This document shows positions 1 through 6,145 of a stretch of 7,437 nt of DNA, one piece after another. The stretch covers positions 1 through 7,437 of the forward strand of contig DOFA01000006.1 in assembly GCA_003532195.1 (NCBI GenBank), read 5' to 3'. Position 1 is the first letter of the stretch, and each line of letters starts with the position of its first letter. Source of the DNA: Clostridiales bacterium (lineage in GTDB: Bacteria; Bacillota; Clostridia; Saccharofermentanales; UBA5734). The translations under genes and the position numbers were made by a program. Under the pieces are notes generated by a model that made no database searches, was not told where the DNA came from, and was given only the letters and a program-made list of their open reading frames with translations.

Positions 1-1
1 C

Positions 2-496
2 CAGGCATTGATGCATAACCCGCGCCTGCTGGTCCTCGACGAACCGACCAACGGCCTCGACCCGATCGGCATCAAGGAGCTGCGCGACCTGCTGAAATAC
101 CTGGCCAAGGAGGCCGGGGTCGGCGTTTTCATATCCAGCCACCTGCTGGCCGAGATGGAGCTGATGTGCGATCGCATCTACATTATCGACAACAGCGTGC
201 TGATCGGCGAAAAAACCATTAGCGCGGCGTTCAGCCAGATCGACGACGATATTTATAACTACACATTCCTGACCGCGGATAATCAGAAGACCCTGGACTA
301 TTTCCAGGAGCTGCAATCGAACTGCTCCCTGGAGAATGGCGGCGTGAATCTGGTCATGAAGCGCAGCGAAATCCCGGCGATCATCAAGACTTTAACCGCC
401 AGGGACATCGGGATCTATGCCGTCAACCAGAAGCAGCGGACTTTGGAGCAGGACTTCATTTCCATGACCACCGGATCCAAAACGCAGATTCAGTGA
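2..496 (+). CDS. ABC transporter ATP-binding protein, C-terminal part (5' end outside window)
   Basis: This is the nucleotide-binding subunit of an ABC exporter, which would hydrolyse ATP at the cytoplasmic face to drive the permease encoded next. The reading frame is open to the left edge, so the gene is cut by the window: the Walker A and LSGGQ signature motifs are missing and 164 residues remain. What remains starts just after the signature region (QALMHNPRLL). It contains Walker B with the catalytic glutamate (LLVLDEP, visible residues 9-15), the D-loop (NGLDP, 17-21) and the switch histidine (SSH, H47). The roughly 90-residue tail ends in a TLEQDF motif, which resembles the C-terminal extension of BcrA-type ATPases for ABC-2 permeases. 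The first ATG in the window (11) is an internal methionine, not a start. The stop lies 82 bp before the permease gene, which fits an operon. Family assignment is firm; substrate is unknown. Confidence 0.95.
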   Translation, partial: QALMHNPRLLVLDEPTNGLDPIGIKELRDLLKYLAKEAGVGVFISSHLLAEMELMCDRIYIIDNSVLIGEKTISAAFSQIDDDIYNYTFLTADNQKTLDYFQELQSNCSLENGGVNLVMKRSEIPAIIKTLTARDIGIYAVNQKQRTLEQDFISMTTGSKTQIQ

Positions 497-524
497 CGCG
501 GATTCAGTGACACGGATCCAGCCA
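487..524. repeat. Short 14-bp tandem repeat across the ATPase stop codon
   Basis: Two nearly identical 14-base units, GATTCAGTGACGCG and GATTCAGTGACACG, start at 487 and 501. A degenerate third copy (GATCCAG...) starts at 515. The TGA stop of the ATPase gene lies in the first unit. A further GATTCAG occurs at 570, next to the permease ribosome binding site. It looks like a small slippage duplication that added or displaced the gene end. No function is evident. Confidence 0.6.
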
Positions 525-578
525 GGTCGTTGATCGTTTTACAAGCGGGCCAGCCAAATTGCAGGGAGGGATTCAGCC

Positions 579-2438
579 ATGAATTTTCTCAAACAAATTA
601 AATTCGAGATCAAGAATATCCTCAGGTCGAAATTTTTGTTGATCATCGCCATTCTGATCGTCGCCGCCGGCGCCGCCATTCCGGTGCTCAATTATTTCTC
701 CCAGAAGAACCGGCAAAGCTACGAACCCTACCCGATCGATTACTATGGCGTCGCCTATGAGCAAAGCGGCGGGCGCGACATTTATATTGACAAATATTAT
801 GCCGATCCGGAAAAAGAGGGTCAGCAATCCCTGACCATCGGCGACATTACGATTTACAGCAGCAATCCGTTTTTCTGGAACATCCAGTCACTGCTCAATG
901 AAAAAGAATATCTGAATATCGAAAAGAACATTTTCTCGTCCTCGGCGGCGCTCGACCTGATGCTGGAGCTGATCGAAGACGAGACCCAGTTCTACCTGGG
1001 CTTCGCCCGGTATATCGTCACTTATCAGGATTACCGCTACAACCTGGCCTGGCAGGGCCTCGAGACTTTATATGACCGCTTCTTCTTTGAACACAACGAT
1101 GCCGATCCGGAAGCCCTGATCGAAGTCGCTTCCTACCGCAGGGGCGTCGATCCGCAAACCTTCAAGAATACCTACATCCTGATCACCGCGGCGCAGAAGC
1201 TGGCCGGTTTGGATAAAGCGGATGAATACCTGGGCATGCTGGAAACGATTGTGGCCAACAATGACTTCGCGAAATTCATCGATTACAGCATCAAGCAGCA
1301 AGAGGACCAGATTGAAGACCTGAAGGCCAACATCGCTATCCAGCTGCAGGCGATCCATGACAACCCGTCCCAGGAACCTTCCCTCAGCGCCTATATCGAT
1401 GAATTGGAGCGCCAGATCGAAAACATCGAAACCAACACCATCCCGCTCCTGGAATACAGGCTGGCCAAGAATATTATCCCCGGTTTGAATATCTGGCAGA
1501 ACAATGCGATCAACGATATCGAAAGCAGCCGCAGCCAGCTGACCTACCTGGTCATCATGAGCGAAGAGGAATTCAACAGCGGGGAACGCCCCAACGATGA
1601 ATACTATTATAATCATGAGTACTACGGCCCGCAGGGCTCCGATGGCAGCCAGACCTACGCGGAATATGTCGCATCGATGCAAAAGCAGATCGATGCGTAT
1701 AACAAAAAAATCATCATCGCCCAGAAATCCCTCGATTCAGACAAACCCGACATGACCTATGTGCCGGACGGACCTCGCAGCCGAACCGTCAATTTCCTGC
1801 AATACTCGACCTTTGTCGCCATCTTCGGCGTCCTGCTCGGCGGCTGGCTGATCGCCAGCGAATTCCAGCAGGGCACGATCCGGCTGCTGATGATCCGGCC
1901 GAAGACCCGGACCAAGATCCTGCTCTCCAAGTTTCTGGCGGCGATTGTGGTCTGCTTTGCCGTCTATTTTTGCGGCAGCCTGCTCAACCTGATTGCCAAC
2001 GGCATCCTGTTCGGCTTCCAGGATTTTGCTTTCCCCAACTACACGGTAGCCGGACAAATCGGCTTCCTGGCCTATTATCTGCCGAAGTTCCTCGTCTGCC
2101 TGCTGCCGATCCTTTTTGCCTTTGTGATTGCCTTCATGCTCTCGGTCGTCCTGAAAAACAGCGCCGTGGCGATTGTGCTGCCCATCCTGCTCCTGATCAG
2201 CAGCCTGATCATCATGACCATCTTCTCCTACCAGGAAGCCATGAAATGGATCGTCTACACTCCGCTGCCGTTCATGCAGATGGCGTCTTTCTTCACGAGA
2301 TATTCGACTTTCCAGAACATGATCAACAATGGCATCAATCTCAGCATCACTTACGGCGCCCTGCTGCTGCTAGGCCTCTCCGCGCTGATCACCGCCATAT
2401 CAGTTTATGTTTTCAAGAAACGGGACATTGTCAACTGA
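579..2438 (+). CDS. ABC-2 type transporter permease with large extracytoplasmic insertion
   Basis: This is the membrane subunit (619 residues) of the ABC exporter whose ATPase lies just upstream. One transmembrane helix is seen near the N-terminus (about 19-40). A hydrophilic domain of about 360 residues follows (about 41-404), then a cluster of about five helices (approximately 405-427, 451-478, 500-523, 528-550, 589-612). After helix 2 comes a segment around residues 428-450 (SEFQQGTIRLLMIRPKTRT). It matches the E-x-x-x-GT...LL..P..R pattern that follows helix 2 in ABC-2 permeases and probably contacts the ATPase. The insertion is predicted to lie outside the membrane. It is tyrosine-rich near 48-74 and 342-363, and its Glu/Gln/Lys-rich stretches at about 237-295 and 365-390 look helical or coiled-coil. 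The start is supported by GGGAGGG at 564-570, 8 bases before the ATG. The C-terminus ends in the common KKRDI-type cytoplasmic tail. It is longer than many simple six-helix permeases because of the insertion. The exported substrate cannot be inferred. Confidence 0.9.
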   Translation: MNFLKQIKFEIKNILRSKFLLIIAILIVAAGAAIPVLNYFSQKNRQSYEPYPIDYYGVAYEQSGGRDIYIDKYYADPEKEGQQSLTIGDITIYSSNPFFWNIQSLLNEKEYLNIEKNIFSSSAALDLMLELIEDETQFYLGFARYIVTYQDYRYNLAWQGLETLYDRFFFEHNDADPEALIEVASYRRGVDPQTFKNTYILITAAQKLAGLDKADEYLGMLETIVANNDFAKFIDYSIKQQEDQIEDLKANIAIQLQAIHDNPSQEPSLSAYIDELERQIENIETNTIPLLEYRLAKNIIPGLNIWQNNAINDIESSRSQLTYLVIMSEEEFNSGERPNDEYYYNHEYYGPQGSDGSQTYAEYVASMQKQIDAYNKKIIIAQKSLDSDKPDMTYVPDGPRSRTVNFLQYSTFVAIFGVLLGGWLIASEFQQGTIRLLMIRPKTRTKILLSKFLAAIVVCFAVYFCGSLLNLIANGILFGFQDFAFPNYTVAGQIGFLAYYLPKFLVCLLPILFAFVIAFMLSVVLKNSAVAIVLPILLLISSLIIMTIFSYQEAMKWIVYTPLPFMQMASFFTRYSTFQNMINNGINLSITYGALLLLGLSALITAISVYVFKKRDIVN

Positions 2439-2487
2439 CGCCGGAACATAACCGCAGGCTCGGTCGTGAACTTAGCGAAAAGCAACT

Positions 2488-2493
2488 GGGAGG
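2488..2493 (+). promoter_or_regulatory. Ribosome binding site of the PASTA protein gene
   Basis: GGGAGG lies 6 bases before the ATG at 2500 and fixes that start. No promoter-like pair was seen in the 61-bp gap after the permease, so the gene is probably transcribed with it. Confidence 0.7.
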
Positions 2494-2499
2494 CCAGGC

Positions 2500-4344
2500 A
2501 TGGATGACAGCAAGTTTCTGAGCAGCTACAAAAAAAAGCTCGCCGAAGAGCAGAATCTTCAGGGATCGGATCCGGCCGCGTCAGCTCCGGAAACGGCCCC
2601 TGAGCCTTTGTCTGCGGGATCTGCCCCGCCGGCTTCAGTCGCGGCCGGCGTGCCGGAAGCTCCGGAGGCGCCAACCCCGCCGGTTATCCTGCGTTACGAG
2701 GACAAAAGCTCCTTTGTCCGGCCCAGCAAGGTCAGCGATCCCCGTTTCATGCCAAACCAGACCAAATCCAAAGCGGTGCCCATCGCGGTCACCGCCGTAG
2801 TTATTATCGCTCTGGTCCTGCTCCTGGTCTGGTATTTTAACCGGGGCGTCAAGGTCGTCGACCTGGTCGGCTGGACCTTGAGCGACGCCCAGATCTGGGC
2901 CGGCGACAATAAGATCAAGCTGCAGATCGAGGAAGCCTATAACGACGAGTACAAGGCGGACCAGATTGTCTCCCAGAACCAGGCCGCCGGTTCGTCGATC
3001 AAAAGGGGCGGCTTCCTGAAAATAACCGTTTCCCTGGGCCATGACCTCACGGTTACCCTGCCGATCCCGGACTTCATGAATATGGCCATGAGCGAAATCG
3101 AAGCCTGGGCGCAGAAGAATTTTATGACCAAGGTCTACATAACGACCGAATACAACGACCAGATCTCAGCCGGCCGGGTCATCAGCTTCGAAATCAACGA
3201 TAACACGGTTGTCGACAAGGTCAAGCGGAATACGCCGATTTATATTGTTGTCTCCAAAGGCCCGCCGAAGATTATCGCTGTGGAAGTCACGATCCCGGAC
3301 TTCACGACCCTGTCGCTCACCCAGAGCCAGCAATTTGCCGACGAGAACGATCTGACCCTGGTCATCGTCGAACAATATAGCGATTACGCTCCCAGCGGCA
3401 CAATCCTCAGCCAGAGCCCGGCTGCAGAGAGCAAAGCCGAGGCGGGCGATGAGGTCACCCTGACGGTCTCGAAAGGCAGGAAGATCCTGATCCCGGATTT
3501 TTCCGCTTATAGCCAGCAGAGAGCAGCGACGGCCGCGGCCGAATTAGGCTTGTCCATTACCCAGACTGAAAAATACTCTGGCAGGTCTGCCGGAAAATTC
3601 CTGTCGCAAAGCCTGGCCGCCGGCTCGATCTACACGGCGGGTGATGTTCTCGAGCTGGTCTACTCGCTGGGCAACCAGATCGTCCTGCCCAGTTTTGTCG
3701 GCCAGACCCGCGATGCCATCGATGCCTGGGCGCTGGAGCTCAACAGTAAAGGCGCCGCCCTGGTCGTCAAGACCACTTCGACCCAGAACAGCGCCGCGAA
3801 AAACACCATTATTTACCAGAATCCGGCCGGCAAGACAGTTGGCATATCCGCGACAATCCAGATCACTGTCTCCCTGGGCCGGACCGTTTTCGTTCCTGAT
3901 CTGGTGGCGCCGGAAGGCTCAGGCTACGACCTGGCGATTACCCGCGACAAGGCGATGGAGATCTGCGCCCAGCTGAATATCATTCCGGTCTTCGTCTCCG
4001 AGAGTAAAACCGGCCGCCTGCCGGGCGAAATCTGGTACCAAAGCGCGGCGCCGGGCGAGGAGATCTATGAGAACTCAACGCTGACGCTGAAATATAACCC
4101 TGCCAACGTTACGCTGGACATACCCGATTTCACCGGCATGACCCCGGAGGAGATCCTGGCTGCGGGATACTCCCAAAAGCTGGATATACAATTTATCCAG
4201 GCTGACATCCCCGTCGAAGGCTATGTCGGCAAGGTGGTCGGGCAGACGATAATCCCGGGCACCACGGTCGTCTATGGCACAGCCATAACACTGACCGTCG
4301 CCCCCGGTTCGCCGGCAGAAACGACGGAAACTTCCGGCGGGTAA
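2500..4344 (+). CDS. Membrane-anchored protein with seven PASTA repeats, no kinase domain
   Basis: This 614-residue protein is predicted to be anchored by one helix with most of its length outside the cell. PASTA repeats are known in serine/threonine kinases (PknB/PrkC) and class B penicillin-binding proteins, where they bind or sense peptidoglycan and muropeptides. In order it has a cytoplasmic tail of about 90 residues, with a charged start followed by a Pro/Ala/Glu-rich stretch (about 25-62). The transmembrane helix is at about 92-113 (VTAVVIIALVLLLVWYF). Seven PASTA-like repeats follow at about 117-180, 185-254, 261-326, 328-391, 393-460, 462-533 and 536-603. Most repeats open with a (V/I)PDF-type motif and close with a (T/V)VS(L/K)G-type strand. 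A short Thr/Ser-rich tail ends the protein. No kinase, transpeptidase or catalytic motif is present. Position 61 bp after the exporter permease suggests that it works with that transporter at the cell wall, which is an inference. The repeats are divergent at DNA level, so this is not a recent duplication. Confidence 0.9.
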   Translation: MDDSKFLSSYKKKLAEEQNLQGSDPAASAPETAPEPLSAGSAPPASVAAGVPEAPEAPTPPVILRYEDKSSFVRPSKVSDPRFMPNQTKSKAVPIAVTAVVIIALVLLLVWYFNRGVKVVDLVGWTLSDAQIWAGDNKIKLQIEEAYNDEYKADQIVSQNQAAGSSIKRGGFLKITVSLGHDLTVTLPIPDFMNMAMSEIEAWAQKNFMTKVYITTEYNDQISAGRVISFEINDNTVVDKVKRNTPIYIVVSKGPPKIIAVEVTIPDFTTLSLTQSQQFADENDLTLVIVEQYSDYAPSGTILSQSPAAESKAEAGDEVTLTVSKGRKILIPDFSAYSQQRAATAAAELGLSITQTEKYSGRSAGKFLSQSLAAGSIYTAGDVLELVYSLGNQIVLPSFVGQTRDAIDAWALELNSKGAALVVKTTSTQNSAAKNTIIYQNPAGKTVGISATIQITVSLGRTVFVPDLVAPEGSGYDLAITRDKAMEICAQLNIIPVFVSESKTGRLPGEIWYQSAAPGEEIYENSTLTLKYNPANVTLDIPDFTGMTPEEILAAGYSQKLDIQFIQADIPVEGYVGKVVGQTIIPGTTVVYGTAITLTVAPGSPAETTETSGG

Positions 4345-4359
4345 GACATCGCCATAATC

Positions 4360-4388
4360 AGCAGGCTGCCGGTAGCCTGCTTGATTTA
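4360..4388 (+). terminator. Possible weak terminator after the ABC/PASTA operon
   Basis: GCAGGCT (4361-4367) and AGCCTGC (4374-4380) form a perfect 7-bp stem, 8 bp if the flanking A-T pair is counted, with a 6-base loop. It starts 16 bases after the PASTA stop codon. The following bases (TTGATTT) are only moderately T-rich, so efficiency as an intrinsic terminator is doubtful, but position and stem fit the end of an operon. Confidence 0.5.
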
Positions 4389-4402
4389 GCAATCCGACAT
4401 TC

Positions 4403-4451
4403 AAAAAACAGGCGAGTGATGTGCAAAAGATTCTATTGCCGTCACTTGCCT
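4403..4451 (-). terminator. Strong hairpin with T-run reading as a - strand intrinsic terminator
   Basis: AGGCGAGTGA (4410-4419) pairs with TCACTTGCCT (4442-4451) through 10 pairs, one of them G-U. The pairing continues inward through two more pairs and, after one bulged base, GCAA/TTGC (4423-4426 with 4436-4439), leaving a 9-base loop. A run of six A at 4403-4408 becomes a T-run directly after the stem when read on the - strand, the classic layout of a Rho-independent terminator. On the + strand the stem is followed by a poor T tract (ATTGCATATTTTG), so it may act as a weak bidirectional terminator. No credible - strand gene ends here. Confidence 0.55.
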
Positions 4452-4489
4452 ATTGCATATTTTGTTGCCTGAAATCGCGGCTTCCTTGA

Positions 4490-4518
4490 TTGATGCTTTG
4501 TATGTAAATGTTTAATAT
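4490..4518 (+). promoter_or_regulatory. Candidate sigma-70 promoter for the amidohydrolase gene
   Basis: TTGATG (4490-4495) and TAATAT (4513-4518) are separated by 17 bases in an AT-rich part of the spacer. Each hexamer matches the consensus at four of six positions. Transcription would start near 4525 and give a leader of about 120 bases that includes both copies of the palindromic repeat. The match is moderate, so this is a candidate only. Confidence 0.35.
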
Positions 4519-4537
4519 ATGGATGGTATAGGTATCA

Positions 4538-4611
4538 CTTTCATGAAAACCTGAACCGCACATTCCATATTATCCTGAATTTCCGCGGATTTCTAAAGCC
4601 TTTCATGAAAA
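4538..4611. repeat. Pair of identical 12-bp sites with palindromic core, possible operators
   Basis: CTTTCATGAAAA occurs at 4538-4549 and again at 4600-4611. The inner TTTCATGAAA is a perfect 10-bp palindrome. The copies are 62 bp apart, close to six helical turns, and lie between the candidate promoter and the amidohydrolase start. A third small palindrome, TCCGCGGA, is at 4582-4589. The arrangement is what a dimeric regulator binding twice on the same DNA face would use. No regulator gene is in the window. Confidence 0.4.
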
Positions 4612-4645
4612 AATGATTGAATGCACCAGTAGAATGGGGGATATT

Positions 4646-6046
4646 ATGGAAAAGAAAAAAGCAGATCTGATTCTGACAAACTGCTATCTGTTCACCATGG
4701 ACGCACGTCGCCGTATTATTGAGAATGCGGCCGTAGCCATTCGGGACGGAAAGATCACGTCTGTGGGCAAAACAAATGAAATTCTGTCCGGTTATGATGG
4801 AAACCCACATGACTGCAAGGGCAGTATCGTTCACCCCGGTCTGATCGACGCGCATGAGCACGTCGCGTGGCATCTGGTGCGCGACATTGTGCCGGATACC
4901 TTTACTGTGTCCGATGTTTGGGAAAAGTATGAAAACCCAATAGTCAACAGCATTACAGCTGAAGACGAGGAATACAGCCTCCTGCTTGCTGCCGCGGAGA
5001 TGGCGGTCAACGGCACTACCTTCTTCGGTGATACCGGCGGCGCACGTTTTACGGACGGCATTTTCAAAGGCGCAAACGTGGTAGGCGTCAAGGGGTATAC
5101 GAGCCACGGAATCAGCGATGACTATACGCCAGAGCTTAAGATCATGGAGTACCCTTACGACAAGTGCATCAGACTGTTCCGTTATCAGCTGGACAAATAC
5201 AAGAGAAGCCGCACCATGCCCATAGGCGCCCATGTTGGCCTTCCCGGCATGGAGCATACGTCAGCGAAACTTATGAAGGCCGGCAAAGCTCTGTCTCAGG
5301 AATACGGCGTGCAGATGCAGGTACACACCTGTGTTTACGAGTCCGAGATCGAATGGTTCCGCAAGACCTACAACAGGACTCCCATCGAGTGGCTGGACTC
5401 TCTGGGGGTGCTGGACGAGCATACCACGCTGGTTCATGTCATCCATACTTCCGACCGCGACCTGGATATTCTGGAAAAGCGCAAGCCCTGCGTGATCCAC
5501 TGCCCCGGCGCTTCATTCCGCTACGGCCTGGGCGCCATGCGTGTGGGCCGCTTCAAGGAAATGCTTGACCGCGGCATCAAGGTGGCGCTTGGCACCGACT
5601 CCGGCAACTGGTGCGACGGTCTGGATATTTTCCAGCAGATGTATCTGGCCTGTGTCGGTCACCGCGAAGCGAATTGTGAATACCCGGGGCTAACCCGCGA
5701 GGATGCATTCGAGATGGCTACCATCAACGGCGCTTACGCGTTGGGCGTAGCGGACGAATGCGGAAGCGTGGAGGTCGGCAAGGCAGCTGACCTTGTCATC
5801 CACTCCTCGACCCGACCCGAGATGGTCACTCCTCATTGCGAAAGACTGATGGGAATGGTATATTCTGGTCAGTCGCGTACCATAAAAGATGTCTTGGTGG
5901 ATGGCGAGTTTATCGTCCGCGACACAAAGACAACCAAAATCGATATGGAAGCCATGGCTCCTGTTTTTGCCGCCAAACAACGGGATATGCTGAACAGAAT
6001 GGGCTATAAGATGACAAGATCCTGGCCCGTGGACATTACCGATTGA
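4646..6046 (+). CDS. Metal-dependent amidohydrolase, ATZ/TRZ-like (chlorohydrolase / aminohydrolase superfamily)
   Basis: This 466-residue cytoplasmic enzyme is predicted to hydrolyse a C-N (or C-halide/C-O) bond of a small, probably nitrogen-containing compound with one bound metal ion. Family landmarks run in order. An N-terminal composite beta-domain strand (ADLILTNCYLFTMD) comes first, then the metal motif in LIDAHEH (H70, H72). These are followed by the third metal histidine H227 (QVHTC), the histidine H264 in LVHVIH at the place of the catalytic His, VIHCPGAS (282-290), and the metal aspartate D318 in LGTDSGN. The end carries GSVEVGKAADLVI (373-385), typical of the family. Length is normal. 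The family usually has a catalytic Glu three residues after H227 (HxxE); here that position is Val230, with Glu at 232 and 234 instead. The start at 4646 is chosen because TGGGGGA (4635-4641) precedes it. An upstream in-frame ATG at 4613 overlaps the palindromic repeat and has no ribosome binding site. The substrate is not identifiable. Confidence 0.88.
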   Translation: MEKKKADLILTNCYLFTMDARRRIIENAAVAIRDGKITSVGKTNEILSGYDGNPHDCKGSIVHPGLIDAHEHVAWHLVRDIVPDTFTVSDVWEKYENPIVNSITAEDEEYSLLLAAAEMAVNGTTFFGDTGGARFTDGIFKGANVVGVKGYTSHGISDDYTPELKIMEYPYDKCIRLFRYQLDKYKRSRTMPIGAHVGLPGMEHTSAKLMKAGKALSQEYGVQMQVHTCVYESEIEWFRKTYNRTPIEWLDSLGVLDEHTTLVHVIHTSDRDLDILEKRKPCVIHCPGASFRYGLGAMRVGRFKEMLDRGIKVALGTDSGNWCDGLDIFQQMYLACVGHREANCEYPGLTREDAFEMATINGAYALGVADECGSVEVGKAADLVIHSSTRPEMVTPHCERLMGMVYSGQSRTIKDVLVDGEFIVRDTKTTKIDMEAMAPVFAAKQRDMLNRMGYKMTRSWPVDITD

Positions 6047-6107
6047 CTTCTGCAAAGTAACGTAACTTTCGAAGAAGACGGCCGGCCAGGGCGGCAGACC
6101 GGCTGGA

Positions 6108-6139
6108 CTTGTCAATCCGATCCGATCAAGACAAGGGGA
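6108..6139 (+). promoter_or_regulatory. Ribosome binding site of the PHP gene within a small inverted repeat
   Basis: AAGGGGA at 6133-6139 lies 6 bases before the ATG at 6146 and fixes the start. CTTGTC (6108-6113) can pair with GACAAG (6130-6135), which overlaps the first bases of this site. The stem is only 6 bp with a 16-base loop, so masking of the ribosome binding site is possible but weakly supported. The rest of the 99-bp gap after the amidohydrolase holds a GC-rich stretch (6079-6105) and no clear promoter, so co-transcription is likely. Confidence 0.4.
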
Positions 6140-6145
6140 ACTGAC

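Noticed and set aside
1068..1682. - strand open frame opposite the permease outer domain
   Set aside because: Shadow of a GC-rich coding frame; no ribosome binding site or family motif.
1970..2521. + strand open frame overlapping the permease C-terminus
   Set aside because: It is an alternate frame of the permease membrane helices and reads as Pro/Arg/His/Gln-rich low-complexity sequence.
2500..4344. PrkC/PknB-type kinase or class B penicillin-binding protein
   Set aside because: The PASTA repeats suggest it, but there are only about 90 residues before the membrane helix and no kinase or transpeptidase motifs anywhere.
4613..4645. Upstream in-frame start for the amidohydrolase (ATG at 4613)
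   Set aside because: No ribosome binding site precedes it and it abuts the palindromic repeat; the ATG at 4646 has a GGGGG-containing site at good spacing and gives the usual family N-terminus.
4541..5257. Long - strand open frame (238 codons) facing the amidohydrolase gene
   Set aside because: It is opposite the first part of a clear amidohydrolase with family motifs, shows no recognisable domain or composition of its own, and is best seen as a shadow frame, although a - strand terminator lies beyond its end.
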